Below are positions 9,228-21,609 of a DNA stretch of 64,000 nt, one piece after another; position 1 is the first letter of the stretch, and the number at the start of each line of letters is the position of its first letter. The position numbers and the translations under genes were made by a program. Location of the stretch: the NCBI RefSeq assembly GCF_003597395.2, contig NC_133771.1, positions 127,305,289 through 127,369,288 of the forward strand, in the 5' to 3' direction. The notes beneath the pieces were generated by a model, which did not search any database, was not told where the DNA came from, and saw nothing but the letters and a program-made list of their open reading frames with translations. Origin of the DNA: Chelonoidis abingdonii. Taxonomy: Eukaryota > Chordata > Testudines > Testudinidae.

Positions 9228-12140
9228 CTACCAAAGACAAGATAATATCACCATATCCACATGGAATATAAGGACATTGAGACAAATAGGGAGGTTGAAA
9301 GAACTAGTGTATGAAATGAAACAACACACCTGGCACCTCCTAGGAATCTCTGAGGTCAGATGGAAGAAGTTTGGAGAGGTACTAATGGAATAAGGCCATG
9401 TCAATTATTACAGTGGAGAGGACAAACATGTCAACCGTGTAGGATTTCTTGTGCATAAAGATATCCAGAATTCAGTATTAGGATGCTGCCAATGTCCAGC
9501 AGAATTATTTCCATATGTCTAAAGGCAGTACCATTTAATATTACAGTGGTACAAGTCTACACCTCTATAACAGACTATGATGATGAGCAAATTGAAAATT
9601 TTTACAGTCAGCTCCAAGACATCATGGATAAGGTACACAAGAAAGATATCCTGATTGTACAAGGAGATTGGAATGCTAAAGTGGGTACTGACGCACAGGC
9701 AGGTTGGCGAGATTATTGTGGCCCTTTCTGTAATGCAGTAACCAATGAAAGAGGATTGAGACTTTTGGAGTTTGCCAGCTATAACAATCTGGTTCTTGCA
9801 AACACATTGGGACCACATAAAGCATCCAGACAATCAACATGGCATGCACCTAATGGTCTACATCAGACAGATCGACTACATCATGGTTCAAAACAAATTT
9901 CGTTCTGGGATTAACAGAGCTAAAATAAGGAGCTTCCCCAGTGCTGATATTGGAACTGATCACAACCTTGTGATGCTAAATTTTTGGCTGCGACTAAGGA
10001 AAATCGTCAGGCCAAAGTTCCCCAGAAACAAGTTTGACTTAGAAAGATTCAGAGATCGAAACATTGCAGAGTCATTCCAAGCAATGATCAGCGGAAAATT
10101 TGCCCCACTGCTTGCTCTAGCAGAAGGCATAGAAACAATGACCAACAATTTCCACGCTGTAATGAATGAGGCAGAAATGGACATCCTTGGGAAACACTGT
10201 AAGAAGACAAAATCATGGGTCACAAATGAAATACTACAAATGTGTGACATTAGAAGAGAACTTAAGAGAGACAAGAACAGCACTGAGGGAGCTGATAAAT
10301 ATAGAGTGATTGGCAGAAAGATCAAGAAAGGAATGAAGGTGGCCAAGGAGATATGGATTGAAAACAATGCTCCAAAACTGAAGAGTGTATTGATAATAAA
10401 AACAGCAAACGAGCCTTCCAGGTTGTAAAAGATCTGATGAAGGAAAGATGGACCAAAGCTAATGCAATTCAAGACAAAGAAGGGAACAGTCTTATGGAAG
10501 AAAGGGACATCAATAGGTGGACAAACTGCTGCTCTTATCTGTATAACTACCAGACAAATGGAGATCCTAGTGTCTTAGACAGCCCAGATTCAGAGAAGGA
10601 TGACTTTCCAATATTAAGTGAAGAAGTGGAGACAGCTGTGAAATCACTCAAGAACGGAAAGGCTAAAGGTATTGACAACATCCCGGCTGAACTGATGAAA
10701 TTTGAAGGAGAAATAGTAATAGATGTACTCACCATGATCTGCAACAAGATCTGGCAGACTGGTGAGTGGCCCTCCATGTGGACACAGTCACTAATCATCA
10801 CTCTGCCAAAAAAGGCAACCTCCAATTGTGTCAAAATTACCAGACCATAAGCTTAATTAGCCATCTCAGCAAAGTGATGTTGAAAGTCATATGGAACAGA
10901 TTGAAGACACAAGCAGAAAATATCATCGCTGAAGAACAGGCTGGCTTTCGTGCTGGAAGAAGTACCAAAGAACAGATTTTCAACCTTTGCGTTCTATGTG
11001 AGAAGTACTTACACCACCAGCAGGACATCTACCACATCTTTGTTGACTTCAAGAAGGTGTTTGACAGAGTATGGCACAAAGCTTTCTGGACAACCATGAA
11101 GAAGTACAAGGCTGATCGTAAGCTTATTCTTACCATTAAAAAACTGTATGTTAAGGCCAGCAGTGCTGTTCTCATCATGGCACAATAGCAGAGTGATTTC
11201 GCACCACTCCTGGAGTCCAGCAAGGCTGATTTCTTTCACTCATACTGTTCAACATCTACATGGAGCGCACAATGACTGATGCCCTAGAAGATCATATATA
11301 CAGAGTCAGCACTGGGAGGCAAACAATCTCAAATCTTCGGTTCGCTGATGACATTGATGGCCTGGCAGGCAGTGAAGATGAACTTGCCAACCTTATGAAA
11401 TGACTAGATGAAACCTCCACAAAATATGGCATGGAAATCAGTGCAGAGAAAACCAAGTTCATGACAAACAAATGTGATTGGATCAGCTCACATATCATTG
11501 TCAGTGGACAAGAGCTGGAGACAGTGAAACAGTTCAAGTATTTGGGGGCAACCATCACTCATGAAGGATCCAAGGAAGAAATTCAGGCAAGAACTGTGCA
11601 AACAGCAGCAGCAGTGGCAAAGCTAAACTCAAAAATGGAGGACTAAGACCATCTCCCTGGAATCCAAACTGAAACTGCTGCAGGTACTGGTCACCTCCAT
11701 TTTTCTGCATGTGTGCGAGACATGGACCTTACGGCAGAACTTGAATGGAAAATACTGTAGTAGAGATGACATGCTTCTGTAAAATTCTGGGCATCTCCTA
11801 CTTTGACCACATCACTAATGAAGAGGTCTGCAACCTCGCCACCCAGTGCGCTAGGTGAGATGAAGACCTCCTGACGACTCTGAAGAAGCACAAGCTGAAG
11901 TGGTACGTCCATGTAACAAGATCATCTGTCCTATCCAAGATCATCCTGCAAGGGATAGTACAGGGGAAGAGAAGAAGAGGTGGACAGAAGAAGAGATGGA
12001 CTGACAATATAAAAGAGCGGACAGGAAGGGACGTTGGGGAGACTCAAGCACTGACACACAATCGTCAGGGGTGGAGACAATTGGTGGATTGCTCACCAAT
12101 GATGGTGCCCCAACGACCAATGCGGTTATGGGAGTGATGA
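9228..12140 (+). pseudogene. RTE-clade LINE, nearly full-length, broken ORF
   Basis: Apurinic-type endonuclease then reverse transcriptase on the plus strand. Endonuclease signals: STWNIRTL (about 9256-9280), GISEVRWKK (about 9340-9370), GDWNAKVG (about 9663-9686) and a degraded QTDRLHHG. Reverse transcriptase signals: an EEQAGFRAGRS block (10931-10963), FVDFKKVFDRVWH (about 11037-11077) and the catalytic FADD (11341-11352). The C-terminal part has a GGQKKRWTDNIKE block (about 11975-12015) and stops after MRLWE near 12135, followed by a 'tgatgatga' tail. The motif set and short tail fit the RTE clade, the lineage behind the endonuclease domain of mammalian CFDP2. Frameshifts (e.g. about 9900, 10430, 10850) and in-frame stops (e.g. 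11401-11403) make it inactive. Confidence 0.85.
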
Positions 12141-12314
12141 TGACCACCAAAGACAATACACTAGAGGTGAACTCAGAAAATGACTAATGAGACTCTGGTT
12201 AAAAGTGAGTATGACTATCCCTGTGCTTTTGGTGAAGGAGATGGCCCCAGCTGTGTTTGAAAATGGAGGCGTGGGGATATGCAATCCTCCATTCTTTAAG
12301 GTGTTAAGGACCCT

Positions 12315-12440
12315 CACCCCAATCCAGCACATCAGCTAAGCACGTGCTTAATTTAAAGCATATTAGTCCTATCATCATCAAATGAACTGCTCATATGCTT
12401 GAGATTAAGCATATGCTTAAGTGGTGTGCTAGACTGGGTG
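12315..12440. mobile_element. Palindromic TIR element (MITE-like)
   Basis: The ends are inverted copies: 'caccccaatccagcac' on the left and 'gtgtgctagactgggtg' on the right. Inside, 'aagcacgtgcttaa' and 'aagcatatgcttaa' are paired. It is the same family as 47123-47251. Too short to encode protein. Confidence 0.6.
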
Positions 12441-12444
12441 TGGT

Positions 12445-13140
12445 GTGCTCAGCACTTTGCAGAATAGAACCCTTAGCAAAAAGTGATGTATTTTGATTAC
12501 AGTAAATACAGTTTTGAGGGCAAAATCAAAACTAACAGCAAAAATAAGTGGGAAACGCAATGCTTAAAAAAAGATTCATACACAGTTAACTGAAAATGCC
12601 CCCTTTTCCCTGCAAGAATTATCCACACATACAGGAAATCAAAAAATGCTAACTGGATCCATTTTCTTTTGAGATTACCATTTTTATAGCATGCTCTGCC
12701 CAAAAGACAAGGGCAACAATTTAAGATTAGTGTTTAAAACTTGGGTCAGTACAATACTAACCTGTATTGCTCATGTTGGATGAACCTGTATTTTCTTTTA
12801 ACCTATTGCAGTGTGCTTGTCAGAGGTGAAAGTATAGTTTGTTTTTCCATCACACTATTGTTATTGTACACATGAAACAGAAGAATGGAACTTTTTTCTT
12901 TTAAAATGAGAAACTAAATAAAGGGCTGAATGGTGGCAAAACATTCTCTTCTTCCTCCCCTTTTTCCTGCCATGGGTGTCTAAGAAAGCTCTTAGTCTAA
13001 GTTTTCTTCAGAGCGTGAGAGAAAAAAAGGGGTTGGGGGTGGGAAGAGGACATCAAAGGGTTGCCAGATATAAATAGACATCCTTAGGTGGGAGGGATGA
13101 CCTATCAGGCAATTAAAAACAAAAAGATATCAAATATCTG
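12445..13140. other. No gene seen
   Basis: AT-rich sequence with short homopolymers and a G-rich patch near 13030. I identified no coding or repeat family. Confidence 0.5.
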
Positions 13141-13149
13141 TATATTTGG

Positions 13150-13534
13150 TGCTGTATCAAGCAGTTTATAGTTGTGACATGGCTCGGTCACAGATGGCCC
13201 CTTGGGACTGTCACCTGACATGCTGGAATTACCTCTGAGCCCATTTTCCCTGCCAGCTTGGGACTCCAGAACCCTGCCTTGTTGAGCCAGACATGCTAGC
13301 CTGCTGCAACACAGACCCAGGTCTGGTCCATGCCCCCAAAGCTGCAGACTTTAACTAAAAACCACTCAGCAGGTCACTTGACTCCAGCACCCAGACACCC
13401 AACTCCCTATGGAATACAAACCCCAAATAAATCCATTTTACACTGTATAAAGCTTATATAGGGTAAACTCATAAATTGTCCGCCCTCTATAACACTGATA
13501 GAGGGATATGCACAGCTTTTGCTCCCCCAGGTAT
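13150..13534. repeat. Unclassified interspersed repeat, left part
   Basis: Sequence of the type 'accccaaataaatccat..tataaagcttatatagggtaaactcataaattg' is one I recognise as a common turtle repeat. It continues after the inserted hAT element into 13806-13960 ('tattaatcac..gtgattttat'). The class (LTR or other) was not resolved. Confidence 0.45.
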
Positions 13535-13805
13535 CAGGAGCGGCGCCAGGGTTTTTGGCGCCTTAGGTGGGGGTTCTTCCGCGCTCCCGGTCATTGGTAG
13601 CAATTCTGCGGCAGGGGGGTCCTTCTGCGGCTCCTGGTCTTCAGGGCACTTTGGTGGCAGGTCCCGGAGCAAGTGAAGGACCCGCCGCAGAACTGCCGCC
13701 GAAGACCTGAAGCGCGGAAGGACCCCCCACTGCCGAATTGCTGCCACAGGTGGCAAAATGCCGCACCCTCAAATCCTAGCGCCCTAAATGGAAGCGCCGG
13801 CCCTG
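13535..13805. mobile_element. Non-autonomous hAT-type element with 8-bp TSD
   Basis: A 271-bp GC-rich, almost self-complementary insertion. The ends are inverted: CAGGAGCGGCGCC on the left and the complement of CAGGGCCGGCGCT on the right. It is flanked by a perfect 8-bp direct repeat 'ccaggtat' (13527-13534 and 13806-13813), the target duplication size of the hAT superfamily. It interrupts an older repeat whose two halves flank it. No transposase is encoded; open frames across it are chance products of the GC-rich palindrome. Confidence 0.85.
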
Positions 13806-13960
13806 CCAGGTATTAATCACTTACTCTACGTTCATTAATAAACAAAAGTGATTTTATAAAGTATAAAAAGTAGGATTCAAGTGGTTTCAAGTAATGACAG
13901 AACAAAGTCAGTCACCAAGCAAAACAAAGCAAAAACACGCACGCCTAAATCTAATACAGT
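13806..13960. repeat. Unclassified interspersed repeat, right part
   Basis: Continuation of the repeat at 13150-13534 beyond the hAT insertion, with one copy of the 8-bp target duplication at its left edge. Confidence 0.4.
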
Positions 13961-14500
13961 AACTCCTCACTTACCATGCTCTTGCTTAACGTTGTTTCGC
14001 TCTTATGTTCCTGCTCAATTACAGAACATGCTCCATTTAAAGCTGTGCAATGCTTTGCTATAATGTCGTTTGGCTGCCTGCTTTGTCCACAGCTGGCAGC
14101 CCCCCAATTAGCTCCCCTACGCCCCCCCTCACAGAGCACCTCACGCCTGCCGGCAGACCCTGCAGATCAGCACCTTCCCCTCCTCCTGCCCGCGGGAATC
14201 AGATGGCTTGAGGTGTTCAGGAGGGAGATGGCAGGAGCGAGGACATGGCATGCAGAGTAAAGGGGCGGGGGGGGGGAGAAGAAGCGGGTTAAGGGGGAAG
14301 GGGTGGAATGCGCGGTCCGAGGGTTGAGCCTCCTGCCCCTGGTGCTTGCAGAGTAGGGGAAGCTGCTGCCGCTGCTGCTGCACAACGTGCTTCTCCCAGC
14401 TTACAGCACCTTCAGCTTCGCCTACCTCATTGTCTCATTCTGCCTGTGTGGGGTAAGGCGGGGCACCTCCCAACTACAGTACTGCACTGTATGCTAGCGA
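13961..14500. repeat. GC-rich repeat fragment
   Basis: It begins with 'cttaccatgctcttgcttaacgttg'-type sequence found in reptile interspersed repeats. It runs through G/C-rich DNA with a ten-G run near 14267. Overlapping open frames on both strands are compositional and not called as genes. Confidence 0.35.
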
Positions 14501-14678
14501 GGGCCAAGGGACTTACTGGCCACCACTTCCAGCAGCTCCCATTGGCCTGGAGCAGCAAACCGCGGCCACTGGGAACCTTCCTCGGCTAAACCTGAAGATG
14601 GGGGAGGTAAACAAACCGACCCAGCCCACCAGGGGTTTTCCCTACACAAGCTGTGTCCCAAGTTTGGGAAACATTGGC
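14501..14678. mobile_element. 3' half of a GC-rich hAT-type element
   Basis: It has 'cagctcccattggcctggagc', 'aaccgcggccactggg' and a right end 'ccaagtttgggaaacattgg', the order of a common turtle hAT-type element whose left half would be the inverted copy. The left half is missing or replaced. Target duplication not identified. Confidence 0.45.
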
Positions 14679-14679
14679 T

Positions 14680-17340
14680 TAAAGGATAATATATTTGTTA
14701 TGTGAGCAAGCAAGCCAGAAAAAGTGTGAAATACAAGTAATCTAATCTTAACATAAAGCTTAAATTCTTATACACAACTTCTCCATTTTAAACCAGACAA
14801 ACTACCAACATAAGAGAAAGAGAACAACATTAGGCACACATAGTAATTCAGGACATAGAAGTTACCAGTCCACCTCTCAGATCATTACAATTTTCTTGGA
14901 TACAATTTATATTAAGGTTTCATTTATAAAAAGTTAATGAACGATGCCTAGACATTATAACCAATTACAGACATGAGTCAGATGTGTGTTATCAACGGTT
15001 GTAACACATCTGTAGAAGGTGTTACAGATGATTACAAGACATGGTTAAATGCAACCTATTGGACTCTGTCTCTAATAATTGATTAGCCAGTTATTAAAGT
15101 ATCTATTAAACATTTATTAACCTTTATAGATTGTTTATACATGTAACTTTAGTATAAGCTATGACTGTTTTCTTTATGGCACTGCATGCCAAAGAAAAAA
15201 TAAATAAATACTTCATTCCTTTAACAAAAAAATCTATGCAATCCTATGAGGGACTGAAAGACTCCTTTAGGATGCTAATTGCTCTCTGTTGGCATTTAAG
15301 CCTATGAGAATTGAGGACTACACAGCAACATACAGGATGGGTCCTATTAATTTTTATTTTTTAGTAAGTGAATGGGTCATTGACCTAGCACTGATTTGGC
15401 ACACTGAAGACATGGGAACTTTGCCAGTGACTTCAGTGGGAACAATATTAGATTTTTAACTTTAAGTTAATGAAAGGTTAATATTTTCCCTCTCTTCAGT
15501 GATCCATTTAATACTGTGACAAACTATCAATATATACAGTATTTACCAAGTTCCAAAGGGTACATATACTTTATAAGCCTTCCAAAAATAGTAAAATATA
15601 TATATTTACTTTTTGACCTTTTATCCTCAGGTTACATATGATAGAGATTAATTTTGTCTATAGTCAACATAATCCATTCTTGGTTCAGAGGCACAACAGT
15701 GAAAAAGATCAGGGCTGACATTAAAGCCTAGGGAACATGAATAAACCCAAACTAATTACTTCTAAGGGTTTAACTTCTCAGAGTCTAAACCAAGCTTCAC
15801 CTTTAAAACCTAAATCCTCCTTCCAATATCGATCCTAATTTTGTGATGTTTCTGAATTCTATGGCCCCAGACATCAGCTTTGTTGTGATCTCTATTTGTC
15901 ACCAGGGAACAGCACACGGATGATGTCTCAGGACAAAGATCTGAAGCAAAAATTGTAGCTGTGATAAAATTTCATAATAAAACCCAGATTTAGGCAAATT
16001 AGTGTTTCACACCCATTGGGTAAGCCTGTCCAATATGGTACAGACAAACTTCCGTGAATTGTTTTTGCAGTCTTTGACAGAAATAGAGAGAGAGAGAAGG
16101 GGGTTGTAGCATGAAGTGAAACTGAAGGGGAGGATGAAACCAAGAACTGAATCCAACAGAAAGGTTTGCTTACATGCATACAAACCAAAACTGATAAGCT
16201 TCATACAGCTCTAGCGATGATAGAAGATCCCAAAAAGCACTTTAAAATAGTTCTTTAAGCACTATAATAAAGATATTGGATACAAACACACCCCTCTCCA
16301 ACTCATTTTTGGGGGAAATTAATGTCAAGAAAAAAACCTAATTAATACCCATGCAATTCCCCATAGTATGGAAGTACCAGAGTGGCTGCATGTTTAGGTG
16401 AGAGATTGTGAGGTGCTGAAGTATTTGTATTTGAAAGGTTTGTGTTCACATGAGAACATGTGTTAATAGTTCCTATTAAATTGGTTTGATAAGTCAGGGT
16501 GAGGATGATGGCTGAAAGACTCCACCGAATAAACAAGATAAAAAACTATTCCAACACTGAATTTTATTTACTGTATTAAAAAGGAAAAGTACTCGTCTGT
16601 AAATTGGAATTCTATGCTCTACAGAAACACCCTATTGAGTGTTGTGCCCTCACGCAGATCTGACCTTGAAGCCAACTACCTAGCTTACATTATAAAGCCA
16701 TGATGAGGCAATCAAAGCATCTCCCCTGAGGGATACATGTTGCCAATCATACCCATTAATAGCCACCTCCTTTTTAAGCTAAACTGATCCACAGAGATCA
16801 TTACCATTAATAATAATTAATGCTGGTCCACCATTTCCTTTCCCCCCAAAATTTCAAAAGGTAAGCACTACTGTGCCTACTGTGTGCGCGCTGATGCAGT
16901 ATGTAAGACATATGAGCATAAACAAAGAAGGGAGAGAAAACTACACTTCTGGGGGAAAAAGTATAATATGAGCAAAAATCTTCCAATCTGAAGAAATAAG
17001 CAGAAAAATATAATTGAAGAAAGGAAAAGGAGGAGCTCTGACTTACTGCATGCACTTCTACATGAATTTTAGCAACTACGTTTATTGTCAAACTAAAGGG
17101 ATTTTTCATTCCCCAACCCCTTGATTAGTACTGCATTACTTCCAAATGAGCTTCTAATGAAATTACTACGGAGAGAATAGCCATGAAAAAGAAAGAGCAA
17201 ATACAAGTCCAACATTAAATTTATAAACCATGAATTGACTTTCTCCAATCAGAAATTTAAAAAACAAACATAAAACTGCTTAATGCTGATAAACTGCAAA
17301 CCACAATGAATGCATTTAAAAGTTCTCTCTAAATTGAAGG
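14680..17340. other. No gene seen; AT-rich
   Basis: No recognisable exon, RNA gene or clear repeat. A fragment near 15385-15440 ('gacatgggaactttgccagtgacttcagtgggaac') resembles part of a palindromic TIR repeat. A GA tract lies at about 16084-16098. Confidence 0.5.
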
Positions 17341-17342
17341 TA

Positions 17343-17463
17343 GAGTGACCAGACAGAAAGTTTGAAAAATCAGGGCGGGGGCGGGGGGGAGGGAGTAATA
17401 GGAGCCTATATAAGACCCAAAAATCAGGACTGCCCCTATAAAATCAGGACATCTGGTCACCTT
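17343..17463. mobile_element. Short TIR element (GTGACCAGA ends)
   Basis: The left end 'agagtgaccagacag' and the complement of the right end 'aaggtgaccagatg' are inverted copies. The interior has 'aaaaatcagg' and 'aaaatcaggac' paired with a G-rich centre. The family is common in amniotes. Target duplication unclear. Confidence 0.55.
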
Positions 17464-17505
17464 AATTGCAGGAGAAAGTCATATTGTGACAGCATGTAAA
17501 TGGGT

Positions 17506-18284
17506 TGTGACTCACCACCCGCGGTGCCTCCTGCTGGTGATTTCAGGAATTAGCTCGATTCCAGTGGAGCGCCCCCTCCTGGTGGTGTCCCATCCACTGT
17601 TCTGTCCTCTGCTGCTGTCGCTGGACCCGCGTTGCTCCATGCTCAGCGGTGTCCTCTTCGAGGCCACTGCCCTCCAGCAGTGTCCGTTAGTCCATCTGGA
17701 CCCTCTTCCGGGGGTCAGTGATCAGGAGTTCTACACTCCAGCCATCATGTCCAACAACCCTCTGAGTCCAATCCCTCTTGTCAGGGATCTGGCGTAGTCC
17801 AATGGCCGCTCCCTACGGCCAATGGATGGGTGTACTGTAAGGAGTGAAGCAGGGGACCCAGGCTTGCCCTCTTCTCTGGGTCCCGGCCCAGGGATCCTCT
17901 GGCAGCAGCCTCGCTGTCCTCCTTCTCTCCCCTCGTCTGTCTGCTTTCTTGGGCCACTTCCCCTACGGCCCCTTGCACCCGCTAGGCCCCTCCTTTCAGG
18001 GCCTGCAGCTTGGCAGGTTACGGGCTCAAGCTCCCTAGCCGCCCCGAGCCTGGCCAGCACTGCGTTGTCCACGGTGCTAGTCTCCTCCCTTGGAGACTGA
18101 CCTTCCCCTGTCAAAGGCCTAGGACAGACTGACTGCTCCTCCTCTGGCCAGCCTTTATATACATCTGAGCCTGGCCCTGATTGGCTGTCTCCAAACTGGG
18201 CCCTGATTGGCTCCCCATCTGCGCAGGCGCCCTGGCCTGCCACAGCCCACTCTCACAGGGAGTGGGGTAGTCTGCCCCACTACA
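17506..18284 (-). mobile_element. LTR-like repeat with CCAAT and TATA boxes
   Basis: On the minus strand it starts TGTAGTGGGGCAG and ends GGTGAGTCACA, the TG...CA form of an LTR. Within the first 130 bases it has two CCAAT boxes in a repeated context 'agccaatcagggcc' (plus-strand 18176-18184 and 18201-18210), then a TATA box 'tatataaa' (18154-18161). This order is a polymerase II promoter. I see no AATAAA downstream, and the flanking pentamers (tgggt, gagca) do not match, so an LTR identity is only probable. The long GC-rich open frame inside (17731-18243) is not accepted as a gene. Confidence 0.45.
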
Positions 18285-19325
18285 GAGCATCAGAAGAGGA
18301 ATATGATTTTAGCTGTAGAATTCTGGACAGACTAGAAAGAAGAGAGGAAGAGGTTACAGCGATCAAAGCAAAAGATGACCAAAGGATGAACAAGGATTTT
18401 TAACATGGAGAGAGACAGCAAATGGTGATATTATGCAGGAAGAAAGGGAAGGATTTAGCAAAAGATAGGAGACAAGGATGCCACCGAGTTGTGAGCCTGA
18501 GAAACAATGACAACATGGAGTTTTCAATAGTGATAACAGAGAAAAGTGGTCAGAGAGATTGAGAGGAAAGACAAGAAGCTCTGTTTAAAAGACAGGTGGC
18601 AACGGTAGCTGTCAAAGAGCAGTGGATATGTGAGTCTACTGGTTTCAGAGACTATAGGCCCTACAGTCGTTTCCAAAAGAAATCAGTGAAAAGATTTAGA
18701 AGAGCGTCTCTTTAATTTACCATGGAGAAATTCCAGGAATGTGGTATATCTACGAGAAATGCTGCATTCAAGGTTGGTGATGAACTATGGTCTGCTCATT
18801 GTAAATGAAGTTCATTAGGGAGGCTTTTTGAATGAATAATAGATTTTAATTCTTTAGAGTAGAGGTGAAAAGGGCAATTGCTTCCTTTAAGGAGAACTGA
18901 GCCAAGTAGCCAGGATTTCTCAGAATTTAGTTACATCAAGTCAGAACATGAGATTAGGCAAAAGGCAAAGTCTAGGCAAGAACTTTTAATACTTACATGC
19001 TAATTTACAATACAGATAACTCCTTCAACCAAGTGACAATCACTTATTTTATAGTTTCTACCCTTTTCCTCTTTTTATTTTATTTTTTTCCCAATACAAA
19101 GGAGTTTTTATATAATCCGTCTCTGGTTCCTCAATGAGATATTTCGACAGCTCATATATGACTCTAAACTCTCTGCCCTCTACAAATTTATCTAATGGAT
19201 TAGACCTTAATGAGGATCAATTTCTTTGGCCTGTCTTTAAATGAATTAATTTAAAGTAATAAAGGTATTATTTACTTGAAATGAACAGTCTGGGCATGAG
19301 GAGTGCAACATCTCAAGTCAAGGTT
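18285..19325. repeat. GA-rich repeat-like stretch, then unassigned
   Basis: 18290-18640 is purine-rich ('agaaagaagagaggaagagg', 'gggaaggatttagcaaaagataggag') and resembles a dispersed amniote repeat tail rather than a gene. I see nothing definite in the rest. Confidence 0.3.
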
Positions 19326-19331
19326 TTAGTA

Positions 19332-19512
19332 CACCTCTACTCCGATGTAACGCTGTCCTCAAGAACCAATTTTTTTTTACTGTGTTATAGGTGAAACCGC
19401 GTTATATCGAACTTGCTTTGATCTGCCGGAGTGCCCAGGCCGCACCCCCCTCCCCCGGGGGCTCTGCTTTACCACGTTATATCCAAATTTGTGTTATATC
19501 GGGGTAGAGGTG
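19332..19512. mobile_element. Tc1/mariner-like MITE with TA duplication
   Basis: Inverted ends: CACCTCTACTCCGATGTAAC on the left and the complement of CACCTCTACCCCGATATAAC on the right, each flanked by TA. The interior carries further inverted 'gcgttatatcga' and 'cgttatatccaaat' motifs. About 180 bp, non-coding. TA duplication and end structure suit a Tc1/mariner-mobilised element. Confidence 0.75.
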
Positions 19513-19514
19513 TA

Positions 19515-21410
19515 CTATTAAAGACAAATGTTAAACTCAAAGAAGTGGTCTCTGTAGTGATTTTTGCTCATAGAAAAACTTCTGAATTGATTGCGCTCTG
19601 TCTTTGACAACACCCATCTGGAATATCTAATTTAAGAAACAGGAAATGAATTATTCTATCTCTGACCCAAGAGAATAGGGAAGACCTTGAGGCCCTTCAG
19701 AATACAGTAGTAGATAGTGCTTCACACCCTTCATTTTGTATGCAGGCCATGCTGCACACCCAGTAGGAGGGCAGAAAATTAAGCTGCTTCCTACATGTAG
19801 GTAGCAGTAAGGGGAACCAGAGATATTCCTCTGCTTTCAGCACTAAATGGGCACTATGCAGACCTGATTTTCCTCTCATTTACACCAGTGGAAAGCAGCC
19901 TTCATGGCCACATTTTACAGTTTTACAGTTTTCAATAAAAAATCAATAGGATTTTGCCCACTGTCATCTAGAACATTTTTTGAAACTCTGGAATTGGTCA
20001 GGTGGTGTTCAAGAATTATTGTACAGTATTACTGACAGACTAAAATGCTTTTGAGCAAAGAGAACATTTCTTCAGCATTCTGCATACTTTTAAGATAGCA
20101 GATAGCTCTTCCATCTAGGTTCCATCTTCCAACCTGCCTAAACTTTTCATCTTTCTAGCTGTGCTGTGGTTTGTCACATTGTAAAACCAATAGTATAACA
20201 AACCTAAATATATAAATAATTGGAAATGCTATTTATAATATTCTAAGAGACATCTATCTATTAGAAACATGACAGGGATTCCAGAACAGGATATGGTATA
20301 AAATCTATGATACAGAAAGAAAATTTTAAAAAAATAAGCACTAGATATTGCCATGAGCTAAATCTTCTAACAGCACTAAAGAGAACAGAATGACCCGGAG
20401 AGGCAGTGACATACTGTAAGTACTCCGCAAGGGCCTGTATATGCTTCACTACTTTTTATGAAGTCTTCTGAACTAAAAAGTTTGGTCATCAGCTCCCAAG
20501 GTCTAGACTGAAGGCAAGAGAACCTGGGGCATGCATCTATTGTGGGTATTTATTTCTGGAATAATTACAGTTGACCAATATGAAAATATGTATTCTTGAA
20601 GACTATGACTTAATCCTCAAACATTCATTCACGGAGAACATTCAAAAAATTGTTTGCAGGATCAAGCTCTAATGGTTCAATTATGGATCAGTCTACACAT
20701 CGGTGCAGGGCCATGTAAAGGCAGACTCAACCCCATAATCCATGCATGAACTCTTCACCTCACAGAACATAATGCCAGGGAAGAAAGCAATTGCCGCAAG
20801 AAGGTACTATTTGCTTTCCCATACATGTGGGTAGGGAATGGACAGGAAGGGGTGGGGCTGGCCTGTGCAGCTACAGTGTTGTATTGGGAGGAGTAAGCTA
20901 TGCCGAATGGGGCAAGGAGAGAAAGGTTGGCATGGTTTATTTTCCCCATGGAGCAAGAGGGAAACTGAAAAACCAAGTCACAATTTGGTCTCTTCACTGC
21001 TCCTGGGGCAACACAGTTACCTATGCCCCATTTCTTGGAGTTGGCCCTAAATAAATATAAAATAAGCTTTGACTTGAGAAGTGGGGGAAGGTTATCCCAC
21101 CAAGTTACTAGAAATGAATGTCTGAATTAGTATTACTAAGATGATAAACTTCAAACAGAACTTGGAAAAAAAGTTCGCATACAAAGGTAATATATATTTT
21201 CGAGTGGGAAATAATCAGAGATATAATAAAAGTAGTGGGGAAAAATCATGAGGAAAGGCCTGCCAATCATTAAGCAGTCTTCATGGCCATACGCCCTTAG
21301 AAGCTACTTGGGTTTGCCAGATTACACAGCTGCAGGGACAGCTTTCTTTCTGAGTGGGGAACTTTCTCTATGGGAGTAACTACTTAAGCCGCAATCTCAT
21401 AATGCTTCAT
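19515..21410. other. No gene seen
   Basis: AT-rich sequence with chance open frames only. No family recognised. Confidence 0.5.
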
Positions 21411-21412
21411 AC

Positions 21413-21606
21413 CAGTAGCGCGCAATCTGTGGCCCATGTGCTGGCCGCCACTTCCTGCAGCTCCCATTGGCCGCAAACGACGAACTGCGGCCACTAGGAG
21501 CTGCAGGAGGTTGTGCCTACAGATGGTCAATATAAACACTTTATCGCAGTCCGCCAGCAGATTACCCTGATGGTCCATGTGCAGCCCATAGGTTGCCCAC
21601 CACTAC
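21413..21606. mobile_element. hAT-type MITE (GTGGCC-like ends)
   Basis: Left end 'cagtagcgcgcaatctgtggccca' pairs with the right end 'cccataggttgcccaccactac'. The centre has the paired 'cttcctgcagctcccattgg' and 'ccactaggagctgcaggagg'. Flanks 'cttcatac' and 'cttatac' are similar but differ by an indel, so the 8-bp duplication is decayed. Confidence 0.6.
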
Positions 21607-21609
21607 CTT

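Noticed and set aside
9519..10472. Minus-strand open frames of 104 and 170 residues
   Set aside because: Antisense shadows of the RTE-type LINE.
17731..18243. 170-residue minus-strand frame
   Set aside because: GC-rich LTR-like repeat. The frame begins just downstream of the TATA region, but composition explains it and no domain is seen.
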